DNA of 64,000 bases from Panonychus citri. Taxonomy: Eukaryota; Arthropoda; Arachnida; Trombidiformes; Tetranychidae. The notes under the pieces were generated by a model that was not told the DNA's origin, made no database searches, and saw nothing but the letters and a program-made list of their open reading frames with translations. The DNA is taken from contig NW_026515521.1 of assembly GCF_014898815.1 (NCBI RefSeq), positions 310,001 through 374,000 of the forward strand, given 5' to 3'. Positions 38,990 through 50,334 of this stretch are shown here, piece by piece (positions within the stretch are counted from its first letter, which is position 1; the number at the start of each line of letters is the position of its first letter). Position numbers and translations under genes: made by a program.

Positions 38990-39628
38990 TAAATTTGATG
39001 CGAAAAAGTGAAGCTAAATTGTTTTTAAGATGCATAAGAACAACAGAATTATTAATTAAAGTGATTAGGGTAAATCTTGTACAAGTAAATACTGCGAATC
39101 GTTGCTCTTTCTTGGCCTTTTCAGTGTTTAAATATTTTTGTATGAGATCAGTTTGTGTCCGAATGATTCCAAAGCGAAATCGAAGATAAATGCTGAGTAA
39201 CTAATCGATGAAGTATATTCCATCTTTCACCTTCAGATGAGATTAGCCCTTGACCGATAAATTTCTCAGTAAAAACGAACATCGAACCCTTCTTAATTAC
39301 TATTGGTGGATCAAGAATCCTCTTTGACTTTATTTCCTCTTTACTAAGATTCTCAAAGAAGGAACCAAATCAGGGGAGGTCGTAACTCTACCAACGATAT
39401 TTCAAGTGAATCAACTTGAGGAATCGTTTAGGTTTATGATCAAAGCAAACAAATCAAAGAAGTTCTGGAAAGTTTTGAGATGAAAATGAAGATCCAAATA
39501 AAGTTAAAATTTATTATCGTTCAATTGGTCAAACATTTTTCGATCTTGAAAAAAGTTACATAATAACTGGTGGACTTGGAGGATTAGGACTCGAACTTGG
39601 CTACTGGATGGTATCGAGATGAGCGATT
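38990..39628 (+). pseudogene. Truncated FAS fragment (end of ER to start of KR)
   Basis: The 3' part (about 39345-39628) matches the FAS gene around 33920-34190. It reads SGEVV, then TTIFQVNQLEESFRF, DENEDPNKVK, and ITGGLGGLGLELGYWMVS, followed by a TGA. From about 39480 the nucleotide match to the main gene is very high. Upstream of that it is clearly lower. The 5' part (38990-39189) is more diverged but keeps an ER-like pattern, with RCI followed by VQVN and then VRMIPKR, against RCL, IQNT and VKMIPGR in FAS. Stops and indels interrupt it. Only about 80 bp separate it from duplicated copy B, whereas about 2.6 kb separate the matching points downstream of FAS. This suggests that the FAS 3' half was duplicated together with the segment and then internally deleted. 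Confidence 0.8.
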
Positions 39629-40337
39629 AATCTACACAGAGAGAAAATAAGAATTAGATTACTTCCTGTTACGTCAATTCTTTTTTTGAAGAAGAAACGT
39701 AATTTAAGACATTTAAATTTTCGCGCTTCTTTTTTTGGAGATTTCGTTTTCCTTTTGTTTACAATTTGGGTTACATTTGATTTCGCAATTTATTATTGTG
39801 AATCGTTTATTTTCATTAGTTTATTATCAATTATTTTCTCGATTTGACTGACGAATTGACTGGGTATGTATTAATAATATGTTTAATTTTCATTTGAATT
39901 GTTTGGTTTTATGTTTACAATTTACTTGTTTTTCTATGAGATAATCAATTGGTTGTTTTTTACTTAGGAAATTGATTTCTAATGTGTTTATGTGATTTTG
40001 TGTTGTAGTAAGCAAAAAGAAAACACATCAGATGTTGGGGAGAAAAACAATAATCAAGAGAGAAATTTTTTCAATTTAATTTGAGTTTAATTGCTAAAAG
40101 GATTGTGAAAATGATTAAATTGTTGTAGAAGATGATTGACCCAAGAAAATGATGAATAGAAACTAAAAGGTAGACAGAGAGAAAGAATCATTTTTTCCCT
40201 TTTTCCTTCAACTTTCGATTCTTTGTTCATCTTGTCTCTTTCTCTTTCTCTCTCAATTTGTCATCATGTTGTTGTTTTTGTTATTATCAATTCTCACTTG
40301 AAATCTCGTGATGAGGAAAATGAGAGAGAAACAAAGT

Positions 40338-40438
40338 AGCTCACCAGTGAGCTATGAGAGTGAGATTGGAAGAGGGGAGAGAATATAAACTATCACCATC
40401 TCTCTCTCTCTCTCTCCATTAACTCAAGTGTATAAATA
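40338..40438 (+). promoter_or_regulatory. TATA-type promoter of copy B
   Basis: It has the same design as copy A: inverted repeat AGCTCAC-CA-GTGAGCT (40338-40353), GA-rich spacer, TATAAA (40384-40389), CT repeat, and TATAAATA (40431-40438). The spacer and CT repeat differ slightly in length from copy A. Confidence 0.5.
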
Positions 40439-40691
40439 GAAAGAAAGAAAAATCTATCAATTCAATTTGTTCTTTTGGTGTTTTTTTATCTGTATAACCA
40501 GAATTTCCTCTTTCTCTGTTCAATTTCTCATAATATTCACCTCATCTTCTCAATCTTCCATCTTCTTATCCTCCAGTATATTTTCTCTTGTGTTTGTTAA
40601 TCTCTTTGTGCTTTTACATTTTCTGTTCTCTCTCTCTTTTTCTCTTTCCAAGGTCTTCCATTTACTTTTCTTCTCTCATCTGGTTCAAGTC

Positions 40692-40901
40692 ATGAATTCC
40701 AATACTGATATGGTTGACAAATATGATCGATACAATTTCGACTACGACAAGAAACTTTTCTGTAATCACAGTGGTAAACAAAGAAGTAAACGAGAAGCCG
40801 AAGAACATACAAATAAACATGATCCATGTGGACATACCCGAAAATTGGAGCAAAAGTTTCACAACACTGAGATGAACAGAAGAAAAAGTGAATCTAAATA
40901 A
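40692..40901 (+). CDS. Short hypothetical protein downstream of a TATA promoter (copy B, 69 residues)
   Basis: The first 65 residues are identical to copy A, and the ORF then ends with SESK. Here the frame is also open upstream of the ATG through a hydrophobic, Ser/Leu/Phe-rich leader to 40467, so an N-terminally extended product is possible. The product is not recognised. Because the next gene on the same strand starts at 42521, this could also be an upstream leader exon of the M13 homologue. Only transcript data would decide. Confidence 0.35.
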   Translation: MNSNTDMVDKYDRYNFDYDKKLFCNHSGKQRSKREAEEHTNKHDPCGHTRKLEQKFHNTEMNRRKSESK

Positions 40902-41382
40902 ACTTTTCATCTTCATCTTCTTCTTCTTCTTCTTCTTTCTCCCAATTGATACAATCTAATTTTCTTGATGGTCCAACTCATTTTCATCTCCACTGATTAG
41001 CCGACAATCAATTTCCAATTGATCTTAATTCCGGAAAATCTTGTGGTTACCAATGAAAACAAAAGTGATGTTGAATTCACCAATCAATCCAGATTGATCT
41101 CATTTAAATTGTGTGTTGATTAAACAAAACCTCATTTAATTGTCACTTCTATTATCTCATGTTCCCTGTGAATGAATCAATTACAAACAATTAAAATCTA
41201 AAATAAACAATTAATAAAACGATAAAACAAATCAACATGGGTTTCACTCTTTGAATTCACTCTCAATCAGAAAATCAATCATTTCCTTTTCTTCATTCAA
41301 CTTCATCCGCAGATCATCATCATAACAATTAAGTTAATCACTTGATTAACACAACAGAAAAATCAAATCAACAATTGAAATG

Positions 41383-42520
41383 GAAAACAAACAAACCTTT
41401 AAGGTTAATAACCAATGGAAAAAAAGAAGCAAAAAAAACTCAAGACACAATCTAAATTCTCAAATTAACAAACAGCAATTAGTTGATGAGTAAATCACGA
41501 GAATAATTAAAAACAGTTGATTGAGAAAAAGATAAACAATTAATAAAAAAATTCTCTTTGTGTTGCTAAGGGACAACGAATGTCACATGATTAATTTAAT
41601 TACGTTTCTATTTTTAGTCAACAATTTAAATTGTTTTCTTTTTTCCTTCTTGTTAATTAGGAAAAGTTTCTTTCCCAATTAAAGTTACGAAACGATAATT
41701 AATCTCGTTGTTTTAATCTGAATGACATTACAATCGTTTAATTGATTCCAGGGTTTGATAATATTTTGGGTGAATACTTGAAAAAGTGTCTATGTAATGA
41801 TAACATGAATCAGTTGAATTTGATTTGGTGTTTATACACTTGAATGGTTAATTAATCAACGATGATGGAGTTAATTGTTGCAGCAGAAGCCTGATAATCA
41901 AGTGAACAGATATCAGGTTATTGAAGATTTGAAGGTAAACCAGAAAAAAATAGTAAACAAATTGAAATGAAAATCGTGAATGGAAACAAACTTTCAATTG
42001 GCTATTTACTACTAAACATATACCCTGACCCAAGCCAAGGACACAGACTAATTGTGAACAATTACCGATGTTGATTGTTGATTATTGTGATGGTTACGCT
42101 TTTAAATGATGGTGATAATGATGCTTTAGATGGAGATAAATGATAACAACGAAATTAATTTTCGCCAAACAATGGAAAACTTTGGTTAATCACGAATTAG
42201 AAAACAACAACAACAATTAGCCTAACTAATACTAATTCTCATTGACTCAATATGGTTAATTATATATTATGGAAAACAATTGATACATTGGTTAGAAAGA
42301 GAGAGAAAAAGAAATCGGAAACCACAACAATTAACCTTCGATGGTTAAACAACTAAGATGATGAGGATGCAACTATCGAGGAGAAATCATTGAATCGCCA
42401 GAGTTAATTGTTGATAGAAGTGAAAGAAAACAATTGTAAACAAAGATGAATCAACAATTACATTTGTGTCCACTGGATTAGAGGATAATCAAATCTTAAT
42501 CATCTCATCGAGAAAGTCAA
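41383..42520. other. Upstream flank of the M13 peptidase homologue
   Basis: AT-rich with no coding exon recognised. It should contain the promoter or 5' UTR of the gene starting at 42521 unless that gene uses the copy B promoter. An in-frame stop at 42497 precedes the ATG at 42521. Confidence 0.45.
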
Positions 42521-45500
42521 ATGTTCAATTGGATTAAAATGAGTTACACTTTACCACCATCACCAAATTCAGCAACTCAATCAGTTAAAATGTTGTACAA
42601 ACCTCATGATGAGAATGATAATCAACTTGAAATCGAAATACCCAAGAGTGAATCAGTTAATAACCGAAGGTAAGATTAAACTTAATTTTTCAATTGTTTA
42701 TTATTATTAAACTAATTGTCTTAATTTCCTGTGCTCATTTAGATTCAATTGGCCTAATAGGAAAAGATTTGCCCTCGAAATTGCTTTCTATTCAATGACA
42801 CTATTGGCAACCATTTTTTTACTGACAATCGTTTATATTTTAACCAAACGGAGTCTTGATGCTGATCGTAAGTGTACCTATTATAGCAACGAGTTAGCAA
42901 TTAGTTGATTGTTCCAACTTGATTTAGATAACAAGTGTCCAACGGTTACCATTTTAAAGCCCAAAGAGGATAAGCTTATGCTGGTCAAGGAAGGGATAGT
43001 TAGACGGACTTATCCTGATCCATCGGATCCGTTATATGCTCTGTGTGGACCTTGTCCGAAATTGAACTGCCCTGAATGTCCGAAAGCTCCTCATGTAACT
43101 TGTCCACCATGTTTATCATCATATTCTGAATCTTCATCTTCATGTTCAACTCCAAATATTGAAACAACTTGTCCTCCTTGTCTTAACTACACCAATACAA
43201 ATCAATCAAATTTTTACAATGAAACTTATCATTCAGAAGGAAATTCAGTCACAGGTAGATAAAAATTCATTCAGAATTCTGATTTTACTCATTGTCTTGA
43301 TTTGCATTTACCATTCTCATGATTTGTAGCAACAACAATGGCTGATTCTTATTCATATACTGAGGATTCCAAGATTGATAACCTTTGTCTAACCAGAAAT
43401 TGTATCATTCAGGGTAAGTGATTTGTTTTCTTTCTTTCAACTAAACTCATGATGAAAAAAGAACTATTGGTTTTACCTAAAGAAAACTCATAAAATCTCA
43501 TTTTCTACAGAGAAAATTCTAAAAGTTTCAGTAATTCAGTTTACCTTACAATTTCTCTGGTTCTCTGAGCGTTAACAATCTTATTACTATTTTAAACATT
43601 GGAGTTTTTACTCCTCAATGTTCAGATTCCTGTGAGAATTACCATGGAAAAGAAAAGATTATGATTACATAGAAAATGGAAAAATATTTCTCGTTGGATT
43701 ATCTTCAATGTTTAATATCATCATGAAGAAAAAGAATGATAATGGAAAATGATAACATTGTAACGGAAGATGAATGAAAAAAAAGCTCTTTTAGTAATCA
43801 AATAATAATAGAAAAAAAGTTGATTCTATTCAGAATCTCATGGAGAAAAAAATAACAATTTCGATAATGATGATGATGATTCCACCTGCAGTTCCATTCA
43901 ATGTGTTTACCTTGTTATTCATTTTCCCTGATTCATTGATTTCCAATTTCTCATGATAAATGTTAATACAACATTTACTTAGCTCTATTATTTTAAAATT
44001 TATTTTCTCTTTTAGCCTCAGATATCCTGAAAATGATTGAACCTGAATCTGAATCAGAATCAACTCAATTCTGTACAAGCTTCACCACTTTCTCCTGCCA
44101 TGGATTACTATCATCATCATCATCATCACCATTATCATCAACACCAGTAGCCTTATCATCTCGCCAATTGATTAAATCTAAAGAATCAAATCAACACTTG
44201 GATGATCAAAACAATTTCCATGGTAAAGATTCCGAATTCTCAGATCTTAAATCAATTTCGAAAAACTGTCATTTTTAATATCGAATATTTTTTGCCTCAA
44301 TTTCTCTTTCTTAGCTGTTCTCATGGAAATGACTTCTTCCCATGGTGAGTTTTATATTGGCAAGTTAAATGAGCCTTTAAGAACAAAGGAACTTTCTGCC
44401 ATCTTGGAACTTTTCTCTTACTATATTTTATGAATTTCCAAAGTTTTTTTATATTTATAACTCGAACTTTGTTTTCTCTTCCCTGATTCTTTTTTTTCTA
44501 TACTATTCAGTGAAAGAGAAACCAGTTATTCGAGAGATTTGGAACTTTTATCAATCTTGCCTGAACGAAGGTAAATACTCCAAATATTATCAACTTCATG
44601 ATAAGAATCAATTCGTTTCTCATCAATCGAGAGTGAACTTTATTTCTTTTCTCCATGGAAATATCAAAAATAACATGATACAAGTTTTATGAGCCAATGA
44701 ACAATAATTGATATGTAGTAGAGTGTAAAAAGAAAAGTATATTAACTGAATCAAGGGAAATTATCCAAGAAATTGACGATTATTATTATTAATACATTAT
44801 TATTAATACAATTACAGAATAATATGTTCATGTAATTAAACAGTTAAATTGTTTTTCATACACACAAAAAGAAATCAAGTACATAATCAAATTAATGTTC
44901 AATAATCATAATGATAATTTATTGAATTCCCTGTAAACTTTTCTGTTAGATTTTTCGTTTTCATGCCATTAATTAACAAGCTAATTACATGGTAATTAAC
45001 AGAATGATGATTCTATGTGTATGTTTGTGTATTATGAATTTCAGATGCAATTGAACGGAAAGGCAAAGAACCGTTAAAAGAAGTGATTAATTCAATGGGC
45101 GGTTGGCCTCTCCTCGAACTTGGTTCAACATGTTTATCCTCTTACGATCTAACGGAAACCATGATAAAAACTCACCAACTTGGAACTTTGAATTCAATGA
45201 TTTTCTCATTTGATTTAAATGTTTTCAACACAATTGATTCATCAACATCTTCATCAGTTGATTCAAATGATGTTACCACCAATGGAAATGAAAACATCAA
45301 TATGTTGGTAAGATGGTGAGACACTAATTCAATATGAAAATGAATCTCATGATATTATTTCACTTCAGATCTCATCTGCATCTCTTGGTATGGGTTCAAC
45401 TGGTCCTTATATTGCTAAAAATGGGGCAGTTATTATGAAATAATGATTGACACTGCCCTGAAATTAGGTGCATCCAAACAAAGTGCCCTCAAGTCAATGA

Positions 45501-45856
45501 ATCAAGTTCTAGAATTTGAAACTAAACTTGCACAGGTAAATTGAATTTACAATTATCGTTACTTATTGTTTAGAATAATTCAATTTTATTTGACATGAGA
45601 TTCAGGAAATTACCTGTTAAATATAAAAAAGTAACTGTCAGTATATCAAGTTAATTCAATTATCGAATTTATTTTGTTTTTTTCTCTCTATTTTCTCAAC
45701 TTTTTAATAGTTTTCACTTTCACCACGACATTTATTGAATTTTCAGCTGAGTAAATTAACTAAACATGAAGATTTATCCACATTATACATAATAGATTTA
45801 TCCTGAGAGTTTAATAGTTTACCTATTGGTATTCTCAGCATTCATGAATTTCAAAT

Positions 45857-45920
<64 letters not shown>

Positions 45921-48900
45921 ATTTCAATTAACTCATTTTTTTACCTGGAGATTTTTTATCAATCATATTCATCTCTTAATCTATATTTCTGAATATTGAA
46001 TTAACTCATCGCTGTAACATGAATTTTTATTCAGATTTAAAAGCTGAATTTCTGGTGACATTTTCACATGCAAGCGATAAATAAATTGATGAGGTTGACA
46101 ATTCTACGTCATAAGTATCATCATGTTATTCAGTTTGTTCATTTTTTAATTTTCATTTCATTGAATTTTTAACAGTTAATTGAAATAATTTACACATTAA
46201 TTATAATTTGTTATTTACTTTTAGATTGCTGCTCGTGAAGAGATTAAACCAAACCAATGGACAACAATCAATTTATTTCAGATGAACATGATATTTCCCA
46301 GCGTAAGTAGTAAACATATTATATGATTTCATATCAATTCTTTGACTGTTGTAGCAATTTAATTAAATCTCAAAATGAATAAGAAAATTCGAATTGATGT
46401 AACATCGAATTTTTTTGTTGAACATTTAATGTGATTTCATGTAACTTTTTAAATTGAACAAATTCATCATCATGTTACATGTTGGGTGTTTGAAGGTTAT
46501 TCTTATTTGTTATCCATTCAGTTGCTCAGAATTTTGAACAAAAAGACAGAATAAACATTTGGTTTATTTTGTTTATTCCAGAATCATCAATGGCTTATAA
46601 TTCATCTTCATGGTCAAGCTAGAGAGAGAGAGAGAGAGAGAGAGAGTTATAACCATGAGAACAGATTAAACTTGTCTGAATTCATCATTGCCACCTCATT
46701 GTCACTTATTACCTTGTAATCTGAATTTTCACCATGTAAAGGGACAGATGGTTAGCAGAATCAAGGTGAGAATAGAAAGAAGAAGAGGATGAGAAGTGAT
46801 GATGATTAAGATGAAAAGAATGATTAATAAGATTTTCAATACAAGTGATGCGGAAATGATAGAATCTGTCACTTTGCTCTATTCTCTGAACTTTTTTTTC
46901 TAACGTGATTTGAATTCAAGTTGTTCTCTTTTTTTTCTAATTCCCTGATTCTTTGTGCTTGTTGAAACTGGTGATTAAAAAGGAAGAGAACAAAAAATGT
47001 TCTCTGAACATTTGATTCTTTCGCTTTTTACCTGAGTGAACAAAGATGATGATGAGCTGATAATAGATAAAAATAGAAATAAACTGTTGGCCTTAAATGA
47101 TTTTCCAAATGAACTTACAGTCTAAAGGAAACGAAACATCTACAGAACCAATAAACTAATGGTTCCAAAATTTTATCTCAATAATAATCTTTCAGATCGA
47201 ATGGCCCAAATATTTGAAGATAATCTCTGGTTCCAATTTATCGGGTGACGAAAAAATCAACGTTACATCAATTGAGATGCTCAAGCAAATCGATCAACTT
47301 TTAACGGTCACAGATAAAAGGTAAAGATAATCAATCAGTTATCATCGATTGGTCCCAATAATAAGATCAAGACTCTCTGATTTATCAATTTTTATCCATT
47401 GAGATGATGATTAACTTATAATAGAAGTTGATTACAAGAAAATTAATCCAAATTGTTATGATTATAAGTTAATTTCCTTTGCCGTTTGTTTGATTTTCCA
47501 GTGTTATCTGTGATTATATCTTATGGAGGATAATCTTGGACAGTTTACCTCGACTTAATCGCTTTTGGAGACAATTGTATTACAATTCAATTAAATCAAA
47601 CAATTATAACACCGTTAATGGTGTTGATCAACAACAATTAATCACTCGTAAGGAAACTTGTGATTCCCAAGTAATATCATATTTCCACAATTTACTACCA
47701 TTGATTTATTATAAGGAGCATTTTGATTCGATTGAAACGATTAAATTTAAATCAATAGTTAATCATCTTGCTGATACAACAATTAAAACTTTACCCAAAA
47801 TGATTAATAGTAATTTAAATAGTATCCTTGTTAACCAAGTACAATCAATGAAAGATTATATCAATGATATTCATCAACTTATTGGTTCAAATGAAATTGA
47901 ATCAATTTTCAAAGAGGTAAATTAATCAAATTAACTTTAAATCAATAATTTAATTAATCGATTGTTTTTGCTTAATTGTTGCAGCTTAAATTGTCGGAAT
48001 CTGATTATTTCACTAATATGCTTGAGATAACCAAATTTACCAGGAAAAGTTTAATGGCTTCATTGAAATCAACTGATGCTTCAATTTTGTAAGTGTAACA
48101 ATTTAATTGTCTAAATTTGAATCAATTTATTGACAATTTAAGATTTAATTGAATAACCACTAATTACAATCAACCATTTTCCCTTAGGCGATATCTAATA
48201 TTGGATAATAAGTTTCTCAGGCAAATGAAAGTTAATTCAAAACAATTATTGATTATTTTATCTAAAATAATTAACTCTTATCAATCATTAACTGATCTCA
48301 GGTTAGTGTATTTAATGTTAATTATTGGAAAATTATTATCACAATTAGTTGATTGTTTTGGTTAATTGTTTTTATCCAGTTTCCTCAACTATTCAACTAT
48401 TGGCTTGGATATTATGTATTCATTTTTCTCATCATTACAATCAACTAATCATGGTAACCCGAGTGAATCAATTGGACCTGATAATTTGTCAACAATTAAC
48501 ATAATTAATGATCAAATGTCGTGTAAATTATCAAGATACAATAATTCAAATCTGGTTAACAAATCAGTTAAACGACAATTAACTATTGATTATTTGGCAT
48601 ACATGATTATTGAAAAGGTTTGGTTGTTATTGAATGTTAATTAATCATTTCATTCTAGTTAACTAATTGATCTTTCATATAAATTTGATTTCTTTAGTCT
48701 TTCAATTCTGACAATCAAAATAATTCAGATCTCAATCTATTTCTTCCTGGTCTTGATTACGATATTAATCAACTTTTTTACCTTAATCTTGCCAAGGTAA
48801 TTATTTCAATTGTCTTAAATTTGATCATAATTGTCAGTTTAATTTGCTTGATTTCCACTAAACCATTTTGATTCTCAATAGACGTTGTGTATCAAAAACA

Positions 48901-49590
48901 AAGACTCGATAACAATTAAGGATGGAAAACTAATTGCTGAACCTTTAAAAAGGTAAGAGTTAAATGATTACAATTAAAATAAATTCAATGTTTCATTTTT
49001 AATTGTTTGATATCTTTTATCTTTCTCAATTATGTTTTAATTAGATTTGATTTTATCCTAAATCAATTGGAAACATTTAAAGGATCCTTTGGATGTCAAT
49101 CTAACGAATCAACTAATTGTGATGAATCAACTAATGGTAACACCAAAAATCTTGTTAATCGTAACGTGACAATGGGCACAATTAAAATTGCATCATCATC
49201 ACCATCACCATCATCATCATCATCATCAACAACAACAACTGAGAGCTACAAAATGATACAATCAGTAGTAAGGAGAATCATCTAATTAGTATGTTAATTA
49301 AATCGCAAGAGAAACACAATTAACGGTAAAATTTTTCTAACGATTTTAAATTGTTTTCCTAGCAACAGAAAGAAACTCATTCCAAGATTAACACAATGGT
49401 CATTGTTGATCAGCATCCAGATGACCATGTTATCATTTCCTCTTCCTCTCCAACTCCTCCTAAACCATCAGTCAAACCTAATCAACGTGAATGCACTAAT
49501 TGTATTGTTAATAAATCATTAAGGATAATTGAAAAACCTCAACAGAAGCAACAATTCAAATGCCCTCTAACCAAAAGACGAAACTATTGA
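42521..49590 (+). CDS. M13 (neprilysin-family) peptidase homologue, type II membrane protein, catalytically inactive by sequence
   Basis: There are 19 exons: 42521-42669, 42743-42867, 42928-43254, 43330-43413, 44016-44222, 44315-44344, 44511-44570, 45045-45307, 45369-45535, 46225-46302, 47196-47320, 47502-47916, 47985-48088, 48188-48301, 48380-48617, 48698-48796, 48882-48952, 49045-49267 and 49363-49590. Phases agree throughout, giving about 1,035 residues. A membrane anchor lies at residues 60-83, and an unusual Cys/Pro-rich stalk in exon 3. M13 landmarks follow: CLTRNC, FYQSCLNE, MGGWPLLE, and LPGLDYDINQLFYLNLA near the C-terminus. The zinc motif HExxH is replaced by LDIMY (759-763), and the downstream ENxxD motif is lost. 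One frame break at 45423-45426 is fixed by adding one G to a GGGG run. A C-terminal extension follows the usual end. Catalytically dead M13 (Nepl-type) proteins are known in insects. A ligand-binding or decoy role is inference. Confidence 0.85.
45858..45917. repeat. (CT)n microsatellite, about 60 bp
   Basis: An uninterrupted CT dinucleotide run in the ninth intron of the M13 homologue. It is the longest simple repeat in the window. An (AG)n tract lies in the next intron at about 46621-46646. Confidence 0.9.
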
Positions 49591-49754
49591 ATATAACATT
49601 TGATTCTAAACAATAATCAACTTTGGTCACCAATTAGAGATACAAAAGTCGTTTGAACTGCGCCAACGAAATCGAAACCAGCTATCGACTGGGGCTCGAC
49701 ATTGGATTGATCGTGCAACTTGTTTTCTCTTTCATCTGGAATATTTGGTTTACT

Positions 49755-49890
49755 TTCTTCTCATCCTGATGAAGATATTCTGCTAATCATCATTAATCAG
49801 CTACCGAATTTGAATTATTCCAAGAGATCTTGATATTTGTCTAGCTTCTTATTTATCTCAATGTTGGAAAATGATTCAACTGGTATGAAG
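49755..49890 (+). pseudogene. Possible decayed F-box-like remnant
   Basis: On the plus strand one frame reads HPDEDILLIIINQLPNLNY. After a frame change it reads LDICLASYLSQCWKMIQL, resembling the start (LPDE.L..I...LP) and end (L...S.VCK.W..I) of an F-box. Stops follow on both sides. No downstream domain is recognised. The match is visual and weak. Confidence 0.3.
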
Positions 49891-50240
49891 CTCATTAGCT
49901 TTTCCTAATCAGTGTCTCCATCGCCTTTGGAATATATCAGATTGAATTATGTTTATGGTCTGATTCTCATAGAATCCTGGAAATCCCAAGGATATTGTTT
50001 CCAAAATCCGAATCTTGTCAAGTTCCTCATCGGTTCCTTCTGTTTGTCATATCCATGGATAATATCTAAACATGATGATAGAGATGATTAGATGAGTTGA
50101 ATAATTGTTCAAAAAAAAGCCGAATACATGGTTATTTATATACAATTATATTGGTTTAGAAAAGCCAATTCAAGATGGAAATGATTTACACGAATGAAAG
50201 GAGAAAAGTGAAATAAATTAGTTCAGAAAATCAAATTGAT

Positions 50241-50246
50241 TTTATT
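50241..50246 (-). terminator. Poly(A) signal candidate of RIPOR
   Basis: AATAAA on the minus strand, 89 bases downstream of the RIPOR stop codon at 50335. Position and strand fit a cleavage and polyadenylation signal. Confidence 0.5.
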
Positions 50247-50334
50247 CTGAATTCAAAATAATTATAATAATTCAAAAAGAAATTGATTAATAACTAAAAT
50301 GTTGACTTTCTAATAAATTGAATGTTTTTCTATT

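Larger units (their letters stand above)
39711..41382. repeat. Tandem duplication, copy B
   Basis: Direct repeat of 36755-38533, nearly identical between about 39935 and 41230. It lies immediately after the truncated FAS fragment, just as copy A lies after the full FAS gene. That shared arrangement is the main argument that the duplicated unit included FAS sequence. Confidence 0.85.
49591..50334. other. Convergent intergenic region between the M13 homologue and RIPOR
   Basis: Contains the 3' end of the M13 transcript (plus) and the 3' UTR of RIPOR (minus). On the minus strand AATAAA is read at 50246-50241, about 90 bases past the RIPOR stop, and is a good poly(A) candidate. A possible F-box remnant lies at about 49755-49890. 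Confidence 0.55.
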
